A stretch of DNA of 19,829 nt, taken from NCBI GenBank assembly GCA_034429215.1, contig DAOUGI010000020.1, forward strand, positions 1-19,829, read 5' to 3'. Positions 1-6,924 of the stretch are shown piece by piece. Source of the stretch: JAFGOG01 sp034429215. GTDB lineage: Bacteria; Chloroflexota; Anaerolineae; JAAYZQ01. Below the pieces are notes generated by a model, which searched no databases, had not been told where the DNA came from, and saw only the letters and a program-made list of their open reading frames with translations. The translations under genes and the position numbers were made by a program. Position 1 is the stretch's first letter. Each line of letters begins with the position of its first letter.

Positions 1-875
1 GGGCGTCGCAGCCGCTCCAGGCCGGCACCTCCACCCCCGGCGCCATCCGGATCAGCGCCGGCGGCGTGGCGCGCAACATCGCCGAGAACCTGGCCCGGCT
101 GGGCGAGCCGGTGATCCTTCTGTCGGCAGTGGGCGACGACAGCTCGGGCCGGCGCATCCTGAGCCAGGCAGCCGAAGCCGGCGTCGACGTCAGCCACGTA
201 GTAGTGGATGCCGGCCATCGCACGGCCGCTTACCTGGCCGTCCTGGACGAGACCGGCACCATGGTGACCTCCATCGACGACATGGCCATCACCCAGGAGG
301 CGCTCACCCCCCAGCTCATTTACCAGCACCGAAACCTTTTCCGCGACGCGCGGATGATCGCGCTCGACGCCAACCTGTCGCCGGCCGCATTGCGCACCGT
401 ATTCGGCCTGGCCCGCAAATACCGGGTGCCTGTGTGCGCCGATCCCACCACTACCACCCTGGCGCCACGGCTGTGCCCCTACTTGCCTGAGCTGCTGCTG
501 ATCACCCCCAACGGCGCCGAGGCCGAGGCAATGTGCGGCGTGCACGTCCAAGGCCGCAGGAGCGCCCTGACGGCCGCCAAAAAGCTGATGACCATGGGCG
601 TACGGATCGCCGTTATAACCCTGGGCGCTACCGGCCTGGCATATGCCACGTCGCAGGAGAGCGGCAACGTGCCGGCCATCGAATGCGACATCGTCGACAT
701 GACCGGCGCCGGCGATGCGTTGACCGCCGGCGCCATCTTTGGCCTGCTCAACGACCTTCCCGTAGACCAGGCGGTGCGGCTGGGCCTCTCGGCTGCGGCG
801 CTCACCATCCAGAGCCGCGAGACGGTCCACCCCGATCTCAGCCTGGAGCACCTGTACGATCAATTACAGATTTGA
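1..875 (+). CDS. psuK: Pseudouridine kinase, PfkB family (5' end outside window)
   Basis: Ribokinase/PfkB-family sugar kinase; PsuK phosphorylates pseudouridine to pseudouridine 5'-phosphate in the cytoplasm. The reading frame is open to the left edge (frame starting at base 3), and the family motif GGVARNIAENLARLG falls at about 60-105, so the true start lies upstream; the in-frame GTG at 66 sits inside this motif and is not a start. The C-terminal PfkB signature DMTGAGDALTAG (about 700-735) carries the catalytic Asp of the GAGD anion hole. Family assignment is firm. The pseudouridine specificity is inferred from the resemblance of the N-terminal motif to PsuK (GGVGRNIAQNLA type) and from psuG starting 8 bases after the stop. 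The stop codon overlaps the ribosome binding site of psuG, so the two are very likely translated from one message. Perhaps 40 N-terminal residues are missing. Confidence 0.85.
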   Translation, partial: ASQPLQAGTSTPGAIRISAGGVARNIAENLARLGEPVILLSAVGDDSSGRRILSQAAEAGVDVSHVVVDAGHRTAAYLAVLDETGTMVTSIDDMAITQEALTPQLIYQHRNLFRDARMIALDANLSPAALRTVFGLARKYRVPVCADPTTTTLAPRLCPYLPELLLITPNGAEAEAMCGVHVQGRRSALTAAKKLMTMGVRIAVITLGATGLAYATSQESGNVPAIECDIVDMTGAGDALTAGAIFGLLNDLPVDQAVRLGLSAAALTIQSRETVHPDLSLEHLYDQLQI

Positions 876-883
876 GGTAACCG

Positions 884-1801
884 ATGACTCGACAGCAAAA
901 AGCATTTTCCCTACACATTAGCGACCAGGTCCGCGCTGCCCTCGATGCCGGGCAGCCGGTCGTCGCCCTGGAATCCACGGTAATTGCGCATGGGCTGCCC
1001 TACCCGGCCAACCTGGAAACCGCCCGCCAGATGGAGGCAGCCGTCCGGGCGCACGGCGCCACACCGGCCACCATCGCCATCCTCCAAGGCCGACTACAGG
1101 TCGGGCTGGCCGAGCCCGAGCTAGAGTTCCTGGCCACGGCACAGGGGATCCGCAAAGTCAGCCGCCGCGATCTGCCGGTGGTCGTCGCCCAGCAGGGCAA
1201 CGGGGCCACCACCGTGGCAGCGACGGCCACGATCGCCGCGTGGGCCGGCATCGAGGTCTTTTGCACCGGCGGTATCGGTGGGGTACACCGCGATGCCCCA
1301 TTCGACATCTCGAACGACCTGCCGACGCTGGCCTCGGTGCCGGTGACCGTGGTCTGCGCCGGGGCCAAGGCGGTCCTGGATCTGCCGGCGACCCTGGAAT
1401 GGCTGGAAACAGCAGGCGTGCCGGTAGTCGGCTATGGCACAGACGAGCTGCCCGCCTTCTACTCGCGGCAGAGCGGGCTGCGCGTCGACACACGCGTCGA
1501 CAAGCCACAGGAGGCAGCGGCTATCATCCGCGCCAAGAGGCAGCTTGGCCTGCCCGGGGGCATCCTGGTCGTCGTCCCTGTGCCCAAGGCTGACGAGCTG
1601 CCCTGGGAAAGTGTGGAGCCCCACATCGTCGCCGCCCTGGCCGAAGCCAAGGCGCAGCATATCCAGGGCAACGCCGTGACGCCGTTCCTGCTCAAGCGGC
1701 TCAGCCAGGAGACAGGGGGCGCCAGCCTCAAGGCCAACGTCGCGCTGCTCATGAACAACGCCGCCGTCGCGGCCGAGATCGCCGCCGCACTAAGGGGTTA
1801 G
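884..1801 (+). CDS. psuG: Pseudouridine-5'-phosphate glycosidase
   Basis: PsuG (YeiN/IndA family) cleaves the C-glycosidic bond of pseudouridine 5'-phosphate to uracil and ribose 5-phosphate, the second step after PsuK. The 305-aa length is normal. The N-terminal signature VALESTVIAHGLPYPAN (residues 27-43) contains the active-site Glu30. Asp145 in the FDISND segment and Lys162 in CAGAKAVLDL stand 17 residues apart, the same spacing as the metal-binding Asp and Schiff-base Lys of the E. coli enzyme, so the active site looks complete. The ATG at 884 is preceded by GAGG at 874-877, overlapping the psuK stop, with 6 bases of spacing. It is the middle gene of a three-gene + strand run and is followed after 11 bases by a kinase-like membrane protein. 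Confidence 0.95.
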   Translation: MTRQQKAFSLHISDQVRAALDAGQPVVALESTVIAHGLPYPANLETARQMEAAVRAHGATPATIAILQGRLQVGLAEPELEFLATAQGIRKVSRRDLPVVVAQQGNGATTVAATATIAAWAGIEVFCTGGIGGVHRDAPFDISNDLPTLASVPVTVVCAGAKAVLDLPATLEWLETAGVPVVGYGTDELPAFYSRQSGLRVDTRVDKPQEAAAIIRAKRQLGLPGGILVVVPVPKADELPWESVEPHIVAALAEAKAQHIQGNAVTPFLLKRLSQETGGASLKANVALLMNNAAVAAEIAAALRG

Positions 1802-1812
1802 CAGAGGATTAG

Positions 1813-2496
1813 ATGACCTGGAATCAAAACTACACCGCCCTGATCGTATCTTTTGCCTACGTCTTTGCCGTCATCGGCATAGCCGAGCTGCTGCGCCGTG
1901 TCGCCGGACGATCGCTCGATTTCACCCGCAAGTTCATCCATATCGGCGTAGGCATGTGGATCGTAGGGACGATATTCCTCTTTGAGAACTGCTACCTGGC
2001 CATAGTCCCACCGTTGGCCTTTACGATCATCAATGCTGTCTCGTACTGGCGGGGCACCATCAAGGCCATGGAGACGGGAGACAAGAGCAACCTGGGCACG
2101 ATCTATTTCCCAATCTCGTTTGCCGTCATCATCTACTGTTTCTGGGGCATGCCCGTCCCGATGGTGGCCAGCATGATGCCCATGACCTGGGGCGACGCCC
2201 AGGCAGCGTTGGTAGGCCGGCGGCGCGGCTTTCACCGCTACACCATATTTGGCCAGACCCGTTCGTTGGAAGGCTCAATAGCCATGCTCCTGTGGAGCTG
2301 GATCACCACGTCGCTGGCCCTGTTCATCCTCCCGATTGTCCTGGGGACACCATCTATCAGCCCGATTCTGGCGCTGATCTACGGCGGGGCGACGGCTTTG
2401 GTTTGCACCATCGTCGAAGCCTTGTCGCCATGGGGCATCGACAACCTGACGGTACCCCTGGCCGCCATGTTGGTGCTATACGCCCTGCAAGTCTGA
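1813..2496 (+). CDS. Phytol/dolichol kinase-like integral membrane protein
   Basis: A 227-aa polytopic membrane protein of the CTP-dependent lipid kinase/cytidylyltransferase superfamily (VTE5 phytol kinase, SEC59 dolichol kinase, diacylglycerol kinase DGK1). Visible hallmarks are DFTRKFIHIGVG (about residues 36-47, the RKxxH motif), WGDAQAALVGRR (about 126-137) and the downstream Gly-rich/EGS segment TRSLEGSIAM, all typical of the family. About six hydrophobic segments span the protein, the last near the C-terminus. Start ATG 1813 has AGAGGA at 1803-1808 as ribosome binding site. The substrate is unknown; phytol or another prenol is possible in a photosynthetic lineage, a polyprenol otherwise. 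It ends 3 bases before the stop of the convergent regulator gene, with no terminator visible between them. The link to pseudouridine catabolism is positional only. Confidence 0.7.
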   Translation: MTWNQNYTALIVSFAYVFAVIGIAELLRRVAGRSLDFTRKFIHIGVGMWIVGTIFLFENCYLAIVPPLAFTIINAVSYWRGTIKAMETGDKSNLGTIYFPISFAVIIYCFWGMPVPMVASMMPMTWGDAQAALVGRRRGFHRYTIFGQTRSLEGSIAMLLWSWITTSLALFILPIVLGTPSISPILALIYGGATALVCTIVEALSPWGIDNLTVPLAAMLVLYALQV

Positions 2497-2499
2497 TTC

Positions 2500-3126
2500 C
2501 TACAGCAGTCCCTCGACCATGCTCTGAAAGTGGGCAATGTGCTGTTGGACGAGCCGCTCTGCAGAGCGCGCGTCGCCCTCCTTCAGCGCATTGAAGATCT
2601 GGAGGTGTTCTTCCACATTGCCGCGAACGCTGCCCATCTTGTCCAGAGCGAAAAACGACAGGCGGTAGACGAGGGTATACATCTCCTCCAGGGCGCGAGC
2701 CAAGAAGCGGTTGCCCGACGCTTCGTACATCAGAGCGTGGAACTGGTGATCTACGCTCAGCAGCGCCTGATTGTCCTCTGTTTTTAGGACGCGCTCAAAG
2801 TCCTTCAGCAACTGCTCCATCTGCTGGACCTGCTCGGGGGTGATCCGCTCAGCAGCTAATCGGGCGCACATTCCCTCCAGAGTCGTGCGCACGTCAAAGA
2901 TCTCGCGCATCGTGGAGGCCGTCGCCGAGTGAGCCACAAGCCACCGACCGCGTTGTTTGACGACGAATCCTTCCCGGGCCAGCCGTTCCAACGCCTGCTG
3001 GGCAAGCGTCACGCTCCCGCCCGTCGCCCGCACCAGCGCCTTTTCGTCGATCGGCTGGATAGGGTTCAGCTCCAGGTTCAGTATCTTTTGCTTGACCGCC
3101 TGATACATCTGCTCAACGCGATCCAT
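2500..3126 (-). CDS. GntR-family transcriptional regulator, FCD domain
   Basis: A 208-aa DNA-binding regulator. The N-terminal third (about residues 1-70) is a GntR-type winged helix; it is somewhat divergent, with the recognition region near GGSVTLAQQALERLAREGF followed by the wing. The rest is an all-helical FCD domain, with Asp and His residues placed as in metal-binding FCD sensors: DHQFHALMYEASGN, then EEHLQIFNALKEGD, then VQQHIAHF. These would bind a small acid and a metal. The start is the ATG at 3126, because GGGAGGTGG precedes it closely; a longer frame back to 3252 would give an unlikely N-terminus that runs through the promoter at 3182-3210. It is divergent from serS and convergent with the membrane kinase gene. 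Target genes are unknown; FadR/GntR-FCD regulators often control nearby catabolic genes, so the psu operon or itself are candidates. Confidence 0.85.
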   Translation of the reverse strand: MDRVEQMYQAVKQKILNLELNPIQPIDEKALVRATGGSVTLAQQALERLAREGFVVKQRGRWLVAHSATASTMREIFDVRTTLEGMCARLAAERITPEQVQQMEQLLKDFERVLKTEDNQALLSVDHQFHALMYEASGNRFLARALEEMYTLVYRLSFFALDKMGSVRGNVEEHLQIFNALKEGDARSAERLVQQHIAHFQSMVEGLL

Positions 3127-3181
3127 TGCCCACCTCCCAAGTCGCAAGATCATGGCCACACGACAACAGATGCCTGCGCCA

Positions 3182-3210
3182 AGTATACCAGACTTTCGGT
3201 CTATCGGCAA
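3182..3210 (-). promoter_or_regulatory. Sigma-70-type promoter of the GntR regulator
   Basis: On the minus strand TTGCCG (3210-3205) and TATACT (3187-3182) are separated by 17 bases, and TGG immediately before the -10 box gives an extended -10. Transcription would start near 3175, about 50 bases before the regulator ATG. The spacer contains a short inverted repeat (AGAC...GTCT, 3190-3202) that could be an autoregulatory operator, which is speculative. Confidence 0.6.
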
Positions 3211-3268
3211 CCTTCGCAAACCGCATATCGTGGCCAGGCCCGGCACAAACACGCATCAAGACACACAA

Positions 3269-3297
3269 TTGACATCCCATCATCCTCGTGCTATAAT
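3269..3297 (+). promoter_or_regulatory. Consensus promoter of serS, leaderless start
   Basis: Perfect TTGACA (3269-3274) and TATAAT (3292-3297) with a 17-base spacer. Only 8 bases lie between the -10 box and the serS ATG at 3306, so transcription should begin at or within a base or two of the start codon. No Shine-Dalgarno sequence precedes the ATG. The message is predicted to be leaderless. Confidence 0.85.
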
Positions 3298-3305
3298 CCC
3301 GCACT

Positions 3306-4571
3306 ATGTTAGACATTAATTTTATCCGCGAACATCCCGAAGAGGTAAAAGCGGCGTTGGCCGCCCTCAACGCCGAGGCGCCGATCGATGCCATTTTGGC
3401 TCTTGACGCCCGGCGGCGCGAGATCTTGCTGCAGGTCGAAACACTCCGTGCCGAGCGGAACGCTGCTTCGAAAGAGATTGGCCGCAGCGCCGATTCAGCC
3501 ACTCGCCAGGCCCGAATCGAGGCAATGCGAGCCGTCGGCGATCAGATCCAGGCCTTTGAGGACGAGATCAAGACGGTCGAGGCCGATCTGTACGCCGCCA
3601 TGCTCCAGGTGCCCAACCTGCCCGGCCCCGGTGTGCCGGTTGGTCCTGACGACAGCCACAACATCGTGCTCCGCCAGGAAGGCGAGCCCTGCTCGTTCGA
3701 TTTCGAGCCGGTGCCCCATTGGGACCTGGGGCCGGCGCTCGACATCCTCGACTTTGAGCGGGGCGTCAAGCTGTCAGGTACCCGGTTTTACCTGCTCAAG
3801 GGGTTGGGGGCGCGCCTGCAGCGAGCCCTGATCGCCTGGATGCTCGACGTCCACCTGGCCCAGGGTTACACCGAGATCTATCCGCCCTACATGGTCCGCC
3901 GGGAGATGATGGTCGGCGCCGCGCAGTTGCCCAAGTTCGAGGAGAATATCTACCGCGATGCCGAGGAGGATTTCTGGCTCGTCGGCACGGCCGAGATTCC
4001 GCTGACCAACCTGCACCGCGACGAGATCCTGGAACCGGGCGCACTGCCGCTCAGGTACGTGGCCTACAGCGCCTGCTTCCGCCGTGAAAAGATGTCGGCC
4101 GGGCGCGACGTGCGGGGCATCAAGCGCGGTCACCAGTTCGACAAGGTCGAGATGTACCAACTGGTCGAGCCCGAGGCATCCTACGACGTGCTGGAGCAGA
4201 TGGTCCGCGATGCCGAAGCGGTGTGCCAGGGCCTGCGCATCCCCTATCGCCTCATCCAGATGTGCACCGGCGACCTGGGCTTTCAGGCATCCGAAAAGTA
4301 CGACCTGGAGATGTGGGCCCCCGGCGTGGGCGAATGGCTCGAGGTCAGCTCTATCTCGAACTGCACCGACTTTCAGGCGCGGCGGGCCAACGTCCGTTAC
4401 CGCCCGGAAAAGGGCGCCAAGCCGCGTTACGTCCACACCCTGAACGGCTCAGGGCTGGCCCTGCCCCGGGTGATGATCGCCGTCATGGAGAATTATCAGC
4501 AGGCCGACGGCAGCATCGCCGTGCCAGACGTGCTGAAACCCTACATGGGCGGCGCCGAGCTCATCCGCTGA
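3306..4571 (+). CDS. serS: Seryl-tRNA synthetase
   Basis: Class II aminoacyl-tRNA synthetase of 421 aa that charges tRNA-Ser (and tRNA-Sec where present) in the cytoplasm. The N-terminus LDINFIREHPEEVKAAL leads into the long antiparallel coiled-coil arm (about residues 30-105) that grips the long variable arm of tRNA-Ser. Motif 2 with its loop is seen at FRREKMSAGRDVRGIKRGHQ, and motif 3 at GSGLALPRVMIAVMENYQ near the C-terminus; length and order are normal. The ATG at 3306 matches the usual SerRS N-terminus and lies 8 bases after a perfect -10 box with no ribosome binding site, so the mRNA looks leaderless. Two tRNA-Ser genes follow within 350 bases under their own promoter, placing the enzyme and its substrates side by side. 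Confidence 0.97.
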   Translation: MLDINFIREHPEEVKAALAALNAEAPIDAILALDARRREILLQVETLRAERNAASKEIGRSADSATRQARIEAMRAVGDQIQAFEDEIKTVEADLYAAMLQVPNLPGPGVPVGPDDSHNIVLRQEGEPCSFDFEPVPHWDLGPALDILDFERGVKLSGTRFYLLKGLGARLQRALIAWMLDVHLAQGYTEIYPPYMVRREMMVGAAQLPKFEENIYRDAEEDFWLVGTAEIPLTNLHRDEILEPGALPLRYVAYSACFRREKMSAGRDVRGIKRGHQFDKVEMYQLVEPEASYDVLEQMVRDAEAVCQGLRIPYRLIQMCTGDLGFQASEKYDLEMWAPGVGEWLEVSSISNCTDFQARRANVRYRPEKGAKPRYVHTLNGSGLALPRVMIAVMENYQQADGSIAVPDVLKPYMGGAELIR

Positions 4572-4640
4572 TCGCAGCCCCGGTCAATTATGTCATCTTT
4601 CTGGTCCGGGTAATTGCCTCGGTCTGTCCAGAGACCCGTT

Positions 4641-4669
4641 TTGACAGAAACCGGGCTCTTTGATATACT
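4641..4669 (+). promoter_or_regulatory. Promoter of the tRNA-Ser/Ser/Arg cluster
   Basis: TTGACA (4641-4646) and TATACT (4664-4669) with a 17-base spacer, plus TGA directly before the -10 box (extended -10). Predicted start is near 4676, about 32 bases before the first tRNA. This near-consensus site would drive all three tRNA genes to the terminator at 4998. Confidence 0.8.
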
Positions 4670-4707
4670 GTCCATGCGCCGGGGAGGGAGTCCGGAGCAC
4701 CGCTCGC

Positions 4708-4797
<90 letters not shown>

Positions 4798-4812
4798 GAC
4801 CAATAGAATATT

Positions 4813-4903
4813 GGGGAGGTGCCGGAGTGGTCGATCGGGGCCGCCTGCTAAGTGGTTGAGGGGCCATAAAGCTCCTCCCAGGGTTCAAATCCCTGCCTCC
4901 CCG
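4813..4903 (+). tRNA. tRNA-Ser(GCU)
   Basis: Acceptor GGGGAGG (4813-4819) pairs with CCTCCCC (4896-4902), discriminator G at 4903. The anticodon loop CTGCTAA (4845-4851) gives anticodon GCT at 4847-4849, reading AGC/AGU serine codons. It has a long variable arm and a normal T-loop TTCAAAT. The next bases are CCT, so CCA must be completed by the CCA-adding enzyme, unlike the preceding tRNA. Confidence 0.96.
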
Positions 4904-4910
4904 CCTTAAA

Positions 4911-4984
4911 GCCCTCGTAGCTCAGTGGATTAGAGCGTCTCCCTGCGGAGGAGAAGGCCGCGCGTCCGAATCGCGCCGAGGGTA
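4911..4984 (+). tRNA. tRNA-Arg(GCG), abnormal T-loop
   Basis: Acceptor GCCCTCG (4911-4917) pairs with CGAGGGT (4977-4983; first pair G-U), discriminator A. Anticodon stem TCTCC/GGAGA encloses loop CTGCGGA (4943-4949), giving anticodon GCG at 4945-4947, an arginine tRNA for CGC/CGU. Most bacteria use ACG (inosine) here. The T-arm has a perfect 5-bp stem GCGCG/CGCGC, but its loop reads TCCGAAT (4965-4971): the nearly invariant U at position 55 (the pseudouridine of TPsiC) is C. D-loop G18-G19 is present. No CCA is encoded. Probably functional, since all stems are intact, but it should be checked. Confidence 0.88.
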
Positions 4985-4997
4985 CCTGAGGATATGA

Positions 4998-5036
4998 GAC
5001 CCGGCAGGCTTGTGAGAGCCTGCCGGGTCTTGTGTT
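4998..5036 (+). terminator. Rho-independent terminator of the tRNA cluster
   Basis: A perfect 13-bp GC-rich stem, GACCCGGCAGGCT (4998-5010) with AGCCTGCCGGGTC (5017-5029), loop TGTGAG, followed by the T-rich tail TTGTGTT. It lies 13 bases after tRNA-Arg and ends the tRNA transcription unit before the next promoter. Confidence 0.9.
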
Positions 5037-5055
5037 ACCCCCTTTCACCTGTGAA

Positions 5056-5084
5056 GTGACAACCTGCAATATCTGTGTTATAAT
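5056..5084 (+). promoter_or_regulatory. Promoter of the 422-aa protein / aldolase-Fae operon
   Basis: GTGACA (5056-5061) and TATAAT (5079-5084) with 17-base spacing; TGT before the -10 box gives an extended -10. Predicted start is near 5091, leaving a leader of about 35 bases that contains GAGGAGG at 5113-5119. No riboswitch-like structure is evident in this short leader. Confidence 0.8.
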
Positions 5085-5126
5085 CAGCCGGCCAACGTAA
5101 CTTACGCTCAGTGAGGAGGAAAAACG

Positions 5127-6395
5127 ATGGACAACGATCTGCGGAACAGATTGAGGATCGCCGGCAGCCGGCTTGACGAGGTCAATGCTTTTCTGCTCGA
5201 CCCGAACAACCGGGCCATCAACGATTTCCTGGCAGTGGTCGACAAGTACGGCACGGTCGAAGAGATCAACCGGAAGGCCGCCGAGGCGCGCGCTTTGCCG
5301 AACCTCAAGCAGCGCCTGCAAGCGATCGACTCACCCTACCTGGCCGACCTGGCCTGGTTGGAGGAGCAGCGGGACAAGGGCGCGTTTATTCCCATGGCCG
5401 ATTACCGGCGCAAGGTGCTCGGCGGCCGGGCCGACACTACCGTCTTTGACGACAGCCGGGCAGTCACCCTAGAGATTAGCTCCCTGGGCTTTTTCCCCTG
5501 GCTGATCGCCGAGGCCAAACAGGCCATCGCCAACGGCGAGCTGATGCCCGGCCGTTACATCCGCGTCCGCAACATGAAGGAGCAGGTGGCCGACCAGGGG
5601 GATACCCTGGCCGTCGCCGCGGCCATGCAGATCGTCGGCGCCAGTTATGTCGAGACGCTCGACACCAAGGGCACCGACGGCTCGAACGTCCACCTGGGCG
5701 GGCCGGCCACGATCACCGGCTACTTTGGCGGCATCGGCCAGCCCAACCACTATGCCCTAAAGTGGCTCGACGAGTTCCTGGGTTACTATACCACCTATGG
5801 CATCAAGCAGGTGCTCAACATCAACAACGGCACCATCCTGCTGGCCTACTTCCTGCACAAACTGGGGGTGGACATCGAGTTCAAGATCTCGGTCTTTGTC
5901 GGAAACGACAACCCTTACGCCGCGCTGTGGACCTTGATCGGCGCCCGGCTCTTTGCCCGCGACGACGGCACCACCTCGCTCATCGGGTTCAACTGGAGCA
6001 ACTCGGTCAACAACGAGACGATCCAGATCGCGTCCGAGCTGCGCCGCGCCCTGGGGCTGGAGGATGTGGTCCGCTTTGAGCACCATATCACCGAGACCTA
6101 CAAGAGCATCGTCCGCCAGCCCTACGACCGCACCCAGGAGCTGGTGGAACTGGCTGCTACGGTGCCCAACATCTCGGCCAAGCACGAGGGCGGCAAGGTC
6201 GATGTGGAGGAAGGGCTGGACCATCCGTCCGACATCCTCGACTATTTTGTGCCCAAGGCGGAGATCCTGACCCAGGGACTGATGCCGGCCATGGAGCGGA
6301 ACTATCTCGACAAGCACAACGCCGTGAACCGCACCGCCTGGGCGCTGACCGAGGCCGGCCAGTCGGTCATTGCCGCGTGGAACCTGCACCGGTAG
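5127..6395 (+). CDS. Conserved-looking 422-aa protein of unknown function
   Basis: I do not recognise this protein. It is soluble in appearance, without a signal peptide or membrane segment, and contains no cysteine. The first 110 residues are charged and helical. From about residue 115 it alternates hydrophobic strands and helices in a way that suggests an alpha/beta or TIM-barrel enzyme. Conspicuous segments are LDTKGTDGSNVHLGGPATIT, LNINNGTILLAYFLHKLGVD, DDGTTSLIGFNWSNSVNNET, RFEHHITETYKSIV and NISAKHEGGK. Their conserved-type Asn, Asp, His and Lys residues look like an active site. Start ATG 5127 has GAGGAGG 7 bases upstream and a strong promoter. It heads the operon that contains the two aldolase-Fae fusions, so a shared pathway is likely but unproven. 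Confidence 0.75.
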   Translation: MDNDLRNRLRIAGSRLDEVNAFLLDPNNRAINDFLAVVDKYGTVEEINRKAAEARALPNLKQRLQAIDSPYLADLAWLEEQRDKGAFIPMADYRRKVLGGRADTTVFDDSRAVTLEISSLGFFPWLIAEAKQAIANGELMPGRYIRVRNMKEQVADQGDTLAVAAAMQIVGASYVETLDTKGTDGSNVHLGGPATITGYFGGIGQPNHYALKWLDEFLGYYTTYGIKQVLNINNGTILLAYFLHKLGVDIEFKISVFVGNDNPYAALWTLIGARLFARDDGTTSLIGFNWSNSVNNETIQIASELRRALGLEDVVRFEHHITETYKSIVRQPYDRTQELVELAATVPNISAKHEGGKVDVEEGLDHPSDILDYFVPKAEILTQGLMPAMERNYLDKHNAVNRTAWALTEAGQSVIAAWNLHR

Positions 6396-6443
6396 GGCAT
6401 CTAGGCAGCAGGGGAACAGAAGCGCAGGGGAGTGGATGGGCGC

Positions 6444-6704
6444 ATGACTCTGGACAAGGCCGCCGTGAGGGAAGCCATGGCTCTGTACCGGGCGTGGAAC
6501 GAAGCCGAGTTCATCGACCAGGTAAGGAACGCCGGCAAAAAAACGCCCGAAGAAAAGTGGCGAGAATACCAGGCGCTGTTCGTCTTTGGCCGGCGGATCA
6601 AGGCTGAGGTCAGCCCGGCAGCGCAGAGGCAGAAAGCGCGGGAGTGGGAAGGCTATTACGAACGGATCCGCCGCTTTGAGGCTTGGAGAAAGTCGCGTGG
6701 ATGA
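6444..6704 (+). CDS. Small charged protein, possible antitoxin-like partner of a nucleotidyltransferase
   Basis: An 86-aa, highly charged, helical protein rich in Trp, Arg, Lys and Glu (segments LYRAWNEAEFIDQVRNAGKK, KTPEEKWREYQALFVFGRRI, EGYYERIRRFEAWRKSRG). From memory it resembles short proteins encoded just upstream of minimal nucleotidyltransferases in Chloroflexota and cyanobacteria, which look like toxin-antitoxin-type pairs; this could not be tested here. ATG 6444 is preferred over the in-frame GTG 6432 because GGGAG at 6428-6432 sits 11 bases before it. Its 3' end overlaps the start of the next, truncated frame. Base composition here is less GC-rich than in the flanking genes, which fits acquisition from elsewhere. 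Confidence 0.55.
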   Translation: MTLDKAAVREAMALYRAWNEAEFIDQVRNAGKKTPEEKWREYQALFVFGRRIKAEVSPAAQRQKAREWEGYYERIRRFEAWRKSRG

Positions 6705-6924
6705 GGATCTGATCATCCAGAAAGCCATTGCCGGGCGAGGAAAGGATTGGCAAGATGTCGAGGGCATCTTGATCGAGCAGCAGGGAAGACTCGACCTAGA
6801 TTATGTGGAGGGCTGGTTGGCCCAATTCGCTGAGGCCGTGGAACAGCCCGAGATCGTGACGCAGTACCAAGCCATCCAGGCTCACATCGCTGCAATCGCA
6901 AATAATGACGGAGACAAACTATGA
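6697..6924 (+). pseudogene. Truncated nucleotidyltransferase remnant (C-terminal part only)
   Basis: A 75-aa frame starting at a GTG. The segment EDLIIQKAIAGRGKDWQDVE followed by a GRLDLDYVEGWLAQFAE region matches the C-terminal part of small DUF6036/AbiEii-type nucleotidyltransferases, where a Leu-Ile-x-x-Lys-x-x-Ala-Gly-Arg-x-x-Asp element precedes a final helical stretch. The catalytic N-terminal half (GS-x-D-x-D region) is absent, so enzymatic activity is not expected. The frame overlaps the preceding 86-aa gene by 8 bases. Its stop TGA overlaps the ATG of the first aldolase-Fae gene (ATGA), and its last residues are read through that gene's ribosome binding site. Translation may still occur and couple the neighbours. 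Assignment is by motif recall, so confidence is moderate. Confidence 0.5.

Noticed and set aside
4621..4641. Short hairpin (GGTCT/AGACC then TTTT) as serS terminator
   Set aside because: Stem of only 5 bp and it overlaps the -35 box of the tRNA promoter; too weak to call.
5127..6395. Assignment as nicotinate phosphoribosyltransferase or lysine 5,6-aminomutase
   Set aside because: Some segments looked similar at first, but the known signature motifs of both families are absent.
5757..6767. 336-aa minus-strand open frame
   Set aside because: Antisense to the 422-aa gene, which has a strong promoter and ribosome binding site; the shadow has neither.
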